Assembly: GCA_006538405.1 (NCBI GenBank)
Contig: BJKQ01000010.1
Span: 992,001 to 1,056,000 of the forward strand
Length of the DNA: 64,000 nucleotides
Direction: 5' to 3'
Source of the DNA: Hansfordia pulvinata
Lineage: Eukaryota; Ascomycota; Sordariomycetes; Xylariales
Shown: one piece after another, positions 11,661 through 22,247 of the stretch
Layout: each line of letters begins with the position of its first letter
Numbering within the stretch: the stretch's first letter is position 1
Notes under the pieces: model-generated
What the model was told of the DNA's origin: nothing
Database searches by the model: none
The model's input: only the letters and a program-made list of their open reading frames with translations
Translations under genes and position numbers: made by a program

Positions 11661-12795
11661 TGGGGGCGATGATTGTGGCCAGCAGTGGTATCGGTCGGGT
11701 CTCGGGGCTATGGCGACATGCGCAGAGGGAGCGGCGGCGAGGTGGTGGATGAGGGAGGTCGGCTTGTTGGGATGGCTGTCGCGCAGCGCAACCAGCAAGT
11801 GGCAATGGCCTACCTGTCTGAATGTCGGTGGGTCCGTCCGTCGCGTTCGGATGCGACTGCCACTGGTACGAGACTCGAGGAAGGAGAAAACCGGCTAGTC
11901 CTTTTATGGAAAGGCTTGTTCTCGATCGAGACTCGACATACGAGCACAATCAGAGACGCGCATACGGTCCAATTGAGTGCTCGGCATTCGACCGTCGTAG
12001 CTGACTATATGTGACTGTTTTCTGTCACTTTACGAGTATCACTTATTCCTGTGTGTCGCAGGCTAGAATGAGCCTAACACGACTGTTTCTATAGAGCGCG
12101 ACGTGAGGCAGCTTGAAGTCATGTGTCAGCGACAGGACTGGACGTGAGCTGTTTCGCCCATAACTCTGGAGGTTAGGTAGTTACATACACACCTACCTTA
12201 TCAGTCATCTCATGGAAAGGGCAGGTTCAGACTGTTCTTCAACTCGGGCCCCCCGTCTCTTTGTCGCATTCTCGGTTCATTCAACGTACCTCCTAGGTAT
12301 GCTGGTGAGTGAATGACTGCTCCTAGCTGAACAGCCCATCTCATTGCCCTTTGGGCAGTTCCCTGAACAGCACGGCCGTCCAGGTTTAAATAGACTCATA
12401 GGTAACATCTCCACTTTGGCGCGTTGTGACAAGCCGGCGAGCCGAAAGGCTCGACCTACGAGTCGGCGAGTCCGCATACTCGTACATGGGATTCATAAAT
12501 GTATATGTAGGTGACTGCCGCACGTCTCCCCACGCGCCGGCCCGTGGAGGCGTTGCCGATCGCTCGTCACCGGCGACTGCCCCTCTCCAAACCACCACCC
12601 CGCTGCCCATCCACCCACGACCTACCACAACGCACCCTCACCCATCACGTGCAAAGTGCTGCGACACCTCCCCCACTCCCCTTTCCACCCGTCACTTCTG
12701 AAGAGCTCGGCTCAATTGATCCGGGCACAATACGCCGCAAGGCTCCCCTATTTCGAACACCTTGCTCCGACGGCATCGCTCATCCTGCGCCCACC
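11661..12795. promoter_or_regulatory. Divergent RSC1 / OTU1 intergenic region
   Basis: The 1.1 kb between the two divergently transcribed start codons must contain both promoters. The OTU1-proximal part (12520-12790) is C- and CT-rich, as in many fungal 5' leaders. No TATA box is convincingly placed. Confidence 0.5.
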
Positions 12796-13883
12796 ATGAA
12801 GCTTCGCTACAAAGCGCCGTCTGGCGGTGGCTTCCTCGAGCTCGACGAGCAAGCTACGGTTCTGCACCTTTTGCAGGCCGTCAAGAATGCCACTGGTCTA
12901 TCTGATGTCTCGATCAAGTACGGGTGGCCGCCCCAAACCCTCGAGCTTGGCCAAGCCGACATCCCGCTCCAATCGCTCGGCCTGCAAAGGGAGAGCCTCA
13001 CCATCGTCTCTCTTGATACCCGCCCATCCTCGCCTCCCGGACCTGCACCCGCGCCCACTTCCTCGGCCTCTCTCGCCAGCGACGCTCCCTCCCAGAGTAA
13101 AGCTGGGCTCGGCGATCAAAACGTCACCGTGTCCATGGAGGGGGGCTCCAGCTTGGGTAAGTGTTTTGCGCGGCCTCCTACGCCCGCGTCCCCCACCCCC
13201 CAACCAAAGTCCGAAATTCGCAGGTTGCTGATTGTACTTGCGCAAGAATTGCAGTTCTCCGAGTCATGCCCGACGACAACAGCTGCATGTTCACCGCAGT
13301 GGGCGGCGCCCTGCGTGGGCTTTCCCCTACCGGGAACTCACACTACACTCCCGAGATGCTTCGGCGCGTCGTTGTCGACCACATCAAAGCCGACCCAGTC
13401 AAATTCAGCGAGGTTGTCCTCGAGTCTGAGCCCGAGCATTACTGCGCCAAGATGCTGCGACCGGACACGTGGGGAGGGGGGATCGAACTCGGGATCATCT
13501 CGGAGCACTTTGGCATTGAAATCAGCTGCGTGGACGTGCGCACCAATAACGTGGTGCGTTTCGGCGAAGGCCAATTTGAGGAGCGCTGCGTGCTCGTCTA
13601 CTCCAACATTCACTACGACCGCATCGCCGAGACGTTTGTCGACAACCAAGAAGTGGATGAGTTCGATGTCACTCTATGGACGGTCGCGACGAGCGATCAC
13701 ATTATCCAGTACACCCGGCAGATGTGCCGGAAGCTCAAGGAAGACCACCACTACTACACCGATACGTCCGACTTTGTCGTGCAGTGCAACGACTGCGGCT
13801 GGATTGGACAGGGCCAGAAGGCACTCGCCGAGCACTCGCTCAAGACGGCACACACCAATATCAGCGAAATCACCATTACTTAG
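12796..13883 (+). CDS. OTU1: Ubiquitin thioesterase OTU1 (YOD1 homolog)
   Basis: Deubiquitinase of the Cdc48/p97 pathway (ER-associated degradation, ubiquitin-chain trimming). Two exons, 12796-13156 and 13255-13883, with a GTAAGT donor and TTGCAG acceptor; phase closes to 329 residues, close to yeast Otu1 (about 300). N-terminal UBX-like fold (MKLRYKAPSGGG to about residue 78, including IKYGWPPQTLEL), a Pro/Ser-rich linker, then the OTU domain beginning at VLRVMPDDNSCMFTAVGG with catalytic Cys at about 131 and His at about 240 (YSNIHYD), and a C-terminal C2H2 zinc finger (CNDCGWIGQGQKALAEHS). Upstream acceptors such as 13219-13223 break the frame; the chosen one places G|TT to restore V-L-R-V. 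An open frame from 12511 reads through the intron and is not the gene. Confidence 0.93.
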
Positions 13884-15547
13884 AGCCAGTACCTTGCGCT
13901 TATCGCAGGCTTCTGGGGCCTGCGAGAGACCGGTGTTCCACGATGGTCGAATGTGCGGCAAGGCATCCTGTCCGCCCTGGCGAGGTCCGATACACCCGCG
14001 ATATGATCCCGAGTTACATCTGTGCAGGCTGTCAGGTCACTTCATGCCCCGACGAACCTTATACTTTGGCCTCTGGGTTGAGGTTTGGGGCGACCGGCCG
14101 AGGTATGCAGATGTGCCAGTAAATGGGCAGCCTGGAATTCGAAGCCGGTACTCGGGGCGTGGCTTAGTTGTGGTCGGACAGCGAAGACTTGAGTGGTAAG
14201 CCATACCCATCTATCGCATAGCGCTTGGCGTTTTCCCTTGACTTTGGTCCTCATGTTGGCGGCGTCAAGTGCGTGATTAGAGACATGATTCACCTGACTA
14301 CATACATATCTCGGGACAGATGACACGTTAAGAGGTTTTGCAGGGTTCGGTCAATTCCGGCTTGCGAACACCCAGCTACTCGATGCCCGCATCCGCCTCC
14401 CGTGAATGGATGATGTAGGTCGAGAGGAGCAGGCGTAAAGACATCAGCACCGACGAGGGAGCCTGCCATCGTAGTAGTCGGAGGCAGCGATGTCTCCACG
14501 ATTAGACACCGGGGGCTTGGTAGCATCGGCATGGTCGCACACCTCTGCATCATGCGTGATGCGCCATGTCGGCGCATCAGCCATGTCTGGCATCTGGCGG
14601 GGAGGCTGCGTGTGGTATATCTTAGCTCCAGCAGCCTTATCAGCTGGCGCTGCCGTAAAAATCGTACTCTGCAGTCTGATGCGGCATGCCGATGCTGAAA
14701 ACCCCGAGGGTCTGGGGATCGGAGTTACATGTCGGTCGGGAGCGTCTAGCGGCGCCCTAGCAACCTTGCACCCTGGTGCCTGGGTCCATTAGCAGGTAAG
14801 GTACTTGCTTCTCGCTCCGCTGCCGTTGTCGTGACTGGGTGTTTCCACCCTACGTCGTCGTCGTTGTCGTCATGAGAAGCGAGAACGGCACAGGCCCTCA
14901 GAGGCTAACCCGATTACGACCGGTAGGTACCTCTATACGTAAATCCAGTGCGTTCGCGCAGGTTCGGTCTGGCTGGAGAACGCCGGAGAAAGCCCCGCCG
15001 CTGCCGGCCAGCGCACTTGACCATGGCGGTGGGCGGCGTGGGCGGGCATTCGCCGGGGCCCGCCGCTGGAGCCGGAGGACCCTGATCAGCCAACCAGTCC
15101 CGAGGTCGCCACCCCGCCACGCCGGCGGCCCCGCCCCGCTGTCACCAACAGGGCCCCCTACGAGAGGGTAGGAGTGATAGTTACGACTGGAGTGCTGCTC
15201 ATGCCCCTCCTAGCCACCTAGCGTGCCGTACAGAGAGGTACTCGTGGCGGAGATACCTCTGTACCTCCTGGCTCGCTGGATCATGACCTCGTACCCGCTT
15301 TCCCCTTGTGGATGCAAGTGGGGACGGCTTTTTCCCTTTGCCCAGCTCTGATTCGCAGCACCAGCCAGGGCGGACGCAGCCGAGGCGCGGTAGCACGATG
15401 AGTGGCTTAAGCAGCTTGCGCCAGCTGGCGTTTTGCTGGAGCTGTTGGGGATGACTGCGGCTGCGATTCGAGCAGAGGCACACGTGCTTGGCACACCACA
15501 GCCCAGTCACGTCCCTTTGGTCCTGTTGGGCGGGCGTAGCGAGCACG

Positions 15548-15575
15548 CTGGCTGGCTGGCCGGCTGGCTGGCTGG
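15548..15575. repeat. CTGG tetranucleotide repeat
   Basis: Imperfect run of GCTG/GGCT units in non-coding DNA. Confidence 0.75.
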
Positions 15576-16079
15576 ACGGGCGGGACGTGGGTTCGCGGCA
15601 GGTGGTCTCCATCGATAGCTCGACATGTGGCCAAGGGGAACCTTTGTATCGCTGCCCACCAGGTTCCATAGGATGTGCCAGTAATGGATCTGGACGGCGC
15701 CTCGTACCTTCTACCGTGTGCTGCGTGCGCGGCTCGGGCTACCTTGTTACGCTTATCTAACTTTTGGGCTCCGCTGCCCAGTGTTGTGTCTCTTGTCTGT
15801 ACCTACGGTACCTTGTAAGAATTTCCCGTCTCATTCCTCGTGGTCCCAATCCAAGGGTCTCCGATTCGAATCTGCATTGGACGCTTGTTCAGGGTAGGTA
15901 CTTGCAGAGACCAGTTATTGAACCTACCTAGTGTCCGACTACCTGTGTAGGTGGCAGTGCACACCTACGTAGATCAGGTCCCAATTCCAGTTCAAGGCGA
16001 GGTCTGGTGCGTCAGGTCCATGAGGCGTGGCTCAACCTCATCACTCATGTACGTGTGCGGGTCTCTTCCCCAAGGAGCG

Positions 16080-16101
16080 GTACGAGTACATGTACTCGTA
16101 C
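16080..16101. repeat. Perfect 22-bp palindrome
   Basis: The core TACGAGTACATGTACTCGTA (16081-16100) is its own reverse complement, and the flanking G/C extends symmetry to 22 bp. It joins the two orientations of the TACGAGTA/TACTCGTA motif that recurs in intergenic DNA here. Confidence 0.9.
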
Positions 16102-17118
16102 GTGTCGTGTCGGGCATGGGCCCCATCCCTTACTTTACCGTAGACTGCGGCGGGCCCGCCACTCCCAAGAAGGAGGGACACCCGTCATGGATGCAGAGGA
16201 AGGAGCCATTGCCTCCTCGCACCTTCCGTACAAAACCCCCGGCAGGACCGCACCGCCGATTCACAGGCCGTATCACCGTCACCACCTTGCCGCATTTTGG
16301 GCGCCCGTACATTGCCGCCCACGTCCCGCATATATCCACCATCGCCAACCCGTTCGCGCTGTCTGGTTCGTCTCGTCATCGTCTCGGCCCTTCGAATCAG
16401 ATCCCGTTCACGAGCCCGCCTACTTCTCCCAATCGTCTGCCGCCGCGCCACCTCGCCGTCCTCCACTGTCCCGTCTCCGCCCGACTGATCCCGCTGCTTG
16501 CTGGCCTCGTCTCTCCTAACCGCGCGAGCGAGTGGCTCTGTCCTACCCGGCCCTGCCCTTTTTGCCCCGCGCGAGGATCATGAACCCCCTCAGCAACTGT
16601 ATAGGCGTGCGATTCTGTGCTTGTGCCGTTGTTGACTAGTCTTGTGCCATCTCGACCTCATCCTGCCCGCTTTTCTTATTCTCAGGTGCCTGTCTCTTGG
16701 CACCCGCCCGCAACCATTGCCTCTGATTTCGGTACGTTCACTGAACACCCCTCACCAGCCCCGGCCACTCACTCTGAGCTGCCAACCTGGCCATCACTTC
16801 ACCTTCACTCTCCTGTTTGGCCCTGGTCGTGCTGTCGGTCTTCTACCACATGCCTATCTTTCTCTTCTGTACTTCGCCTTCGCCACATCCGCACCTCTGA
16901 ACATCAGCGTACTGCCATCCGACCTCGGCGCCTCCATCTTTCCAGCACGCACTCTCCCTCCCTTGATACCTCTTCAACCCTCGACCATTCTCGTCTTCAG
17001 ACTGTTCTCGACACTGACTTGCGTCGCAACAGCCTTTAAAAGCATGACTGTTCTTTCAGGTCATCTTCATATATAAACCTCTTTACTTGACTATATTCAG
17101 CCGGGGGGCCCTCCATAC

Positions 17119-19023
17119 ATGGCCTCCCCAGCTGCACCCGCCCCAACTCATTCCGCCCTTCCTCAAACGGAAACCCTCAACATTGCAATGCCATCTCTAT
17201 CTACTCCAGTCACGGCAGATGACGAGGCGACATGCCCTTCTGACTGCCCTGTCACCCCTCGAGGTCCGGAAGCGCGAGCTGCGGCCAGTCCCCCGAGGGT
17301 GCGGGCTCTTCCTCAAAGCCCGGGTCCCAGTGGGTCTCGTGTTGTGAAGAAGAGACCGTCCCTGCCCCGTCTTGGCGAGGGCCTTGGAAGACTTCTGCCT
17401 GCATTTGATCTTTCGGCGATTCGGGCGAGTATCCCTGCTAGCGACAACAACTCCACCGAACCAACAATCATCGCTCATGTCGACGCATGTTACGCCAGCC
17501 GCCCCTCGAGACAGCCAGCTTTGTCCCCCAGACATAAGACATTCCACGATGGCTTTCTGGTTCACGAATCTGGTCACTCTACTACGCAAGATGACGGCAG
17601 ACACAGCCTCAGCTCAACGTTGAAGCTACAAGGGGAAATTAGGGGCTGCGACACGACAATTATATCTGAGAAACTGGCTTCAGTGGTGTTTGACGGGACA
17701 TCGTATGCAGATCATCTGGACGATGCATCGACATCGCAGCCTTCCGACGACGAGGGCTTGCATACCGCTAGGTCAACGACTGCATCGCTCGACAGTACTC
17801 GCAGATCCAGTCCCGAAACATCCCCGCCTTCTTCGGTTGCAACATATCGAACATCAGTTGTCGGCCACCGCGGCGAAATTGCGAAATCGATTACGCCCAT
17901 CAACGAAGCTCTCCAGTCTGGCCAGAGTCCTGAACGAAGACCCAGACCGCATCTCGCAGCAAACTTTGAGACCTTGTGGGCACGCAAGGTTACATCGGGA
18001 GAGTCGGCGATCACCCCCGGCGACTTTTCCATCGATTCTCAGCCTGCGACGGTTCATGTTCACACACCACCAGTATCAACAGCTCCCGTCAAGCAAGCCG
18101 CTGAGCCCTGCACGACCTACGAGGACTTGCTCAGATTAGAGCACAGTCTTGGTAGCAAAGCCCCTGCTAAGCGGTTCGCGTTTGCTTACTCCGCCCTTGA
18201 GTCTACAACGGAAACGTTAGAGACCCGGGTGAAGGCCCAGCAGCAGGACAAAAGGGCTTCGTCTTTGCAATCTAAGCTGCATCATGAGCTCAAGATCGAT
18301 CAAGGTCTTCGGAAATCCACAGGCGCCAGCGCCTACGCGCATGTCTTTGTTGACATGTCCAACATTTTCATCGGATTCATCAACACTTATAAGCTCTCCA
18401 GGGGTATCCCTCAGCATCAACAGATCAAGGTGCCGCCTTTCGACTTTGATAGCTTGTCCTACATACTCGAGCGTGGCCGAAAGGTCAACAAACGAGTCCT
18501 TGCAGGATCGGTTGCTCGCTCAGCTGCACGACGCAGCACTTGGCCACAATACCTACAGTGCGCCGAGAAACTAGACTATACGATGAAAATCTTCGATCGA
18601 GTCTCGATCGAGGTTCCTTCCAGACGCCCAATGCTGACGACACCTTACGGAAAGTCACTATGTCGCACGAGCTCTGAGGAGTCGTCTGACGACGGCGACA
18701 TTGTCTACACGAGCAAGATGGGAGAGCAAGGGGTGGATGAGAATCTGCACCTCGAAATTCTGGACAGCATTGTGGATTGCGACGATGCTTCTGGCCCCGG
18801 CACGATGGTCCTAGCGACCGGGGACGCGAATACTGCTCAGTTTTCGAAGGGATTTTTGCACTATATCGAGAAGGCTATTCGGCACCGTTGGAATGTGGAA
18901 GTCATTTGTTGGAAAAGAACAGTTGGCCAGGCTTGGAAAGAGCTGGCAGCTACCCACGGTGCCCAATTTCGCCTGATCTACCTCGACAGTTACTTGGACG
19001 AGCTCAACAAGGACGCAACTTAG
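17119..19023 (+). CDS. NYN-domain protein (putative ribonuclease)
   Basis: Single-exon gene of 634 residues. The first about 390 residues are Ser/Thr/Pro-rich and probably disordered. A NYN (PIN-like) domain follows, from about residue 405: strand 1 VFVDMSNIFIGFINTY carries the conserved Asp and Asn of the metal site; a later conserved element reads TMVLATGDANTAQFSKG with the second acidic site (GDAN); and WNVEVICWKRTVGQAW-KEL closes the Rossmann-like core. Enzymes of this fold are mostly RNases; substrate unknown. An acidic insert (SSEESSDDGDIVY) sits inside the domain. Start at 17119 is the first ATG of the frame; a later in-frame ATG near 17188 (MPSLSTPV) is a possible alternative. A TATATAAA box lies just upstream. 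Confidence 0.8.
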   Translation: MASPAAPAPTHSALPQTETLNIAMPSLSTPVTADDEATCPSDCPVTPRGPEARAAASPPRVRALPQSPGPSGSRVVKKRPSLPRLGEGLGRLLPAFDLSAIRASIPASDNNSTEPTIIAHVDACYASRPSRQPALSPRHKTFHDGFLVHESGHSTTQDDGRHSLSSTLKLQGEIRGCDTTIISEKLASVVFDGTSYADHLDDASTSQPSDDEGLHTARSTTASLDSTRRSSPETSPPSSVATYRTSVVGHRGEIAKSITPINEALQSGQSPERRPRPHLAANFETLWARKVTSGESAITPGDFSIDSQPATVHVHTPPVSTAPVKQAAEPCTTYEDLLRLEHSLGSKAPAKRFAFAYSALESTTETLETRVKAQQQDKRASSLQSKLHHELKIDQGLRKSTGASAYAHVFVDMSNIFIGFINTYKLSRGIPQHQQIKVPPFDFDSLSYILERGRKVNKRVLAGSVARSAARRSTWPQYLQCAEKLDYTMKIFDRVSIEVPSRRPMLTTPYGKSLCRTSSEESSDDGDIVYTSKMGEQGVDENLHLEILDSIVDCDDASGPGTMVLATGDANTAQFSKGFLHYIEKAIRHRWNVEVICWKRTVGQAWKELAATHGAQFRLIYLDSYLDELNKDAT

Positions 19024-20492
19024 GATATTGCGCCGCTGGCTGCCTCGCCCCCTTCGTTGAACCAGCAGCCATTCACCAACAGGCCGGATATACGCTACTT
19101 CGCACCGGTCCCTTTTCTTCCTGTTTGCCCAGCCAATGTGATCCGCTGGCATTGGCTGCCTGGAGCACCTTACTGAGGTTTGGTTCACTATTCTTGGTCC
19201 CAGTCACGACACTTGGAGACACTCGCTGAGCATGGGGTTTCTTATTCTTCTCCGGAACTTGCCTGACACATCGACTGTTATATTTCATTTTACTGGAGAC
19301 GCGGCCCTCGTCCCTTGCCTTCCTTGTGGAAGTGGGCCGGTTAGACCCGATCCGCTATCATTCTGTTATGGGCACACGACGCATACGACATTCCTGCTTT
19401 TGGTCTGCGCAGTCTACTTCGCACTGCTGCTACAACCAATTCATTGCAGTTCATCTGGCGGTTATATGATTCATTCGACCGCAGGTCTTTGGTTTCGCCC
19501 ATGCGTTCTGTGTGTTCGCAGCATAGGATTCCCTCTCTGTTCTGGATCTTCGGCACCATTCATCTGACTGTTCGATGGTTGGTGGGCATATCTGAGACGA
19601 CCAGCTTATATATTCTGGGGTGGTTTGCGGCTTGGATGAGCTCATGAGATGTTTGCCGACAAGGTTTGTTGCATGGATGGTTTGATTTATGGTACAGCCT
19701 GGCAGCGCGTTGGAGTTGGCCAGGGATGGGTAAATTACGGCATTGCATCGGAGTCTGACTATCACATCTTTTTTAGCCTGTTAATCTCTTGGTGGTCGAT
19801 TAATGTTAACCCAACAACACAACCCAAAAAGGAAGCTGACATGGAGAAGTGGGACATGGGAGCTTCGCGGGCGATTGTTCACAAGACTTGGTCCCATCGA
19901 ACAGGGCATTGAGTTGACCAAAGCCATGGCTTCTGTTATACCAATATACTCCATGATGCTTCGAGAGATGGAGGCCTTTGATTGCAGCCTTGCTCGTGAT
20001 TTGTCCCCGAGTCCTTGGGGTATAGCGGCCTCCAGAAGTATGACACAAGAGCATTCCGCGCACAGATTTGTGTCAGCCGATGTTTTTGCGGAGCGAGTCT
20101 GGAGGTTTTGACAACTGCAATGTCCACGGGTGTTTCAATCGTGGGAAGCTCCTGTGGGACAACTACGAATCGTGTTTGGCGATTGTGCCAGACCTATAAC
20201 AGCACTTACATTAGAGAACGGTGTCCTTTCGAGTTGGTTCCGAAGCGAAGAAGCCGATGGCCTGGTTGGCCGGCTCCTCGGTTCTACGAATTCGTGACTC
20301 GCTTCGTTTGATGGAAGTTGGAACTAGGTTTTACGAGTAAGTCTGAAGAGGTCGTCGATTAGAGTCAAGCCCTCAGTCTTGAGGGCGACGCCAACCGTGC
20401 CTGAGCGGCCGCCTCTTTGGCTTGATGGGCCGCATCCAGAGGATTCCGAGTGCCAGCGCATGCAAGGATGTCCTGCTCACGAAGCACACTCT

Positions 20493-20558
20493 CCGGTTAC
20501 CGGCTCGGGATCTACAAGAAGCAGACTCCCCGGTAACCGGCTCGGGATCTACAAGAAG
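20493..20558. repeat. Direct repeat, 29-bp units, period 37
   Basis: 20493-20521 and 20530-20558 are identical except one position (GGTTACC versus GGTAACC). Each contains GGCTCGGGATCTACAAGAAG. GGTTACC/GGTAACC are near-palindromes. Confidence 0.9.
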
Positions 20559-22092
20559 TGGAGGCCAGGCTCAGGCTGAGGTGGCAACCTGGTTCTCCGA
20601 TGGGGTGCGGTGCTTCCGGGGCTGTTCATACTTCTCGTCCGGCAGCGCGCGGGGTTTTGCTTGCCCTTGGGCGGTTTACGTGTCCATGTCGTCGCTGTTT
20701 TCAAGACTCGAGACAGGGAGCCAGGAGGCAGTGGCGGAGATTCTCTGGAGAAGACTGGCCGGCCCGCACGAGTCCACCGAGCCTTTTCTTTTCTTCGCTC
20801 TCGCGAGGTAGAAGAGACTCATTAACGTTAGCTTGAGCCGAGATATCTCCCCGCGTCCTCGTTCTCTTGGGGAATCGACGCTGCAGAGAGAGTAGGATCA
20901 GGACGGGCCGCTGTCCCCGCGCCGCGGAAAGCCGGCCCCCACCTCCCGCCTGGATCGTTTCGATGAAAGGACAAAGTCTGGCCCGGCCCTCCTCGTCGGC
21001 CGGCCGGGCGCGCGCGCTCCCCCGTCTCGGTAATGTTAACCCGATGTGCGCTCGCGATGGAACCTTGGACTTGGATGACCTAAAATCCCATCGATCGGGT
21101 GGGTGGCGTTGCGGCGGTTTTTTCTTGCTTTGAAAGAGTATCTATCCAGAAGAGACATGGAGACACGGCGTACGGAAGAGGGTGAGGGGCGAGCCGTCCG
21201 TCGGGTTTTCCGGGCGGTGGTTCTCGCGAACACGGCCGGTTCCTGTCCCGGGCGCGCGCAGATGGCTAGCAGGTGAAATACAAATCTCTCCCCTGCCCTC
21301 CCCGCTGTGGTTTTCTGAGAGGGCTTGGCCTATCCCTCGGGGAAGCCCGAGTTCTCCTTTGGAACTCGATCTCTGACGTGGGAGGGGAGAGGGGCCACGT
21401 GGGGAAATCCGGGAAGCCAATTCGCCGGCCGGTGGCCCTTGGCCCGAGACAGTGAGAGAGCCAGGAGTGAGGCGGGAGTTGAGAGCAGCGTCGCCACGCA
21501 GAGGTGGCAAAGAGGGCGCGCCCTCTTCAAAATGGGGCCAAGTGCGAGCGGCGGCGAGGCGTGGTAGGTGGGTGGCAAAAGGCAAACAAAGCCCACCCGA
21601 ATTAGTGCCACGGGTTACTCGTGCATGTACTCGTAGGCCGGTCCTAAAGGCGGGGAGAAAAAAAAAGACTGGTTTGGTTTCGGCAGCGATCCGGAGATGA
21701 GAAAGCGCGGAAGGGCTCGCGGGTTGTCTCTGTAGGAGGCAACGGGGAGCCGTTCCACCTCGTTCATCTGCGTGCGCAAGGTCGCAGGACGAGTAGGTAA
21801 GGTTACGCAAGGTGAATCTGGCAAGGGCGAGAGAGCATCTGAGTTATCGTAGGTATCCGTCGTCTTGATCTATCTCTATCTAAAGCTGTCTCGATCTATA
21901 TTGGCGCTTTCCAAGAAGTTCTAAGCAAAACCTGGCGCCTCCAAACGCCGCCACCTTTCTTTTGATACCAGCCTGCGAAAGTATGGATAGCAGGTAGGTG
22001 GGTACCTGGTAACCGTATGAGGTTGAACCATGTATGCCTACCGTGGCAGATAGGCACGATTAGTTGAACAGGGTGGTAGGTGAAAAGTCAAC

Positions 22093-22118
22093 TTTTTTTT
22101 TTTTTTTTTTTTTTTTTT
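22093..22118. repeat. Poly-T tract of 26
   Basis: Uninterrupted T run about 130 nt beyond the stop of the phosphodiesterase gene; on that gene's strand it reads poly-A. Could be a retroposed tail trace or simple slippage; no target-site duplication is evident. Confidence 0.9.
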
Positions 22119-22247
22119 CGCGCGGCGGCCGGACTTGGCAGGCTGCTTGGCGCGGCGAAAAGAGAGGGCTCGCCGAGTCTTTCCTTGTCCATGCATGTCC
22201 TTGACTTGTTGGCCGTGTCTCTAAGGGTATGACCTTTGGACCACCTA

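Larger units (their letters stand above)
13884..17118. other. 3.2-kb intergenic region with long pyrimidine-rich leader
   Basis: Downstream of OTU1 and upstream of the NYN gene. Contains CTGG/GGCT repeats (15548-15575), a 22-bp palindrome (16080-16101) and, from about 16360 to 17090, C/T-rich DNA resembling a long fungal 5' leader. A TATATAAA box lies at 17070-17077, 42-49 nt before the next start codon. Open frames at 15951-16583 and 16617-17076 lack domains. Confidence 0.5.
19024..22247. other. 3.2-kb convergent intergenic region
   Basis: Between the ends of the NYN gene (plus) and the phosphodiesterase gene (minus). 19.1-20.3 kb is relatively AT-rich; 20.4-21.8 kb is GC-rich. It holds a 29-bp direct repeat (20493-20558) and a 26-nt T run (22093-22118). 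No open frame with a recognisable domain. Confidence 0.5.

Noticed and set aside
15855..15885. GATTCGAATC resembling a tRNA T-arm
   Set aside because: Stem does not pair beyond the loop and no acceptor, D or anticodon arms are present.
15950..16583. 210-codon plus-strand open frame in the NYN upstream region
   Set aside because: Composition follows the C/T-rich leader; no domain and no plausible splice to the NYN exon.
22093..22118. Poly-T as evidence of a retrotransposon insertion
   Set aside because: No coding remnant, no terminal repeats and no target-site duplication around it.
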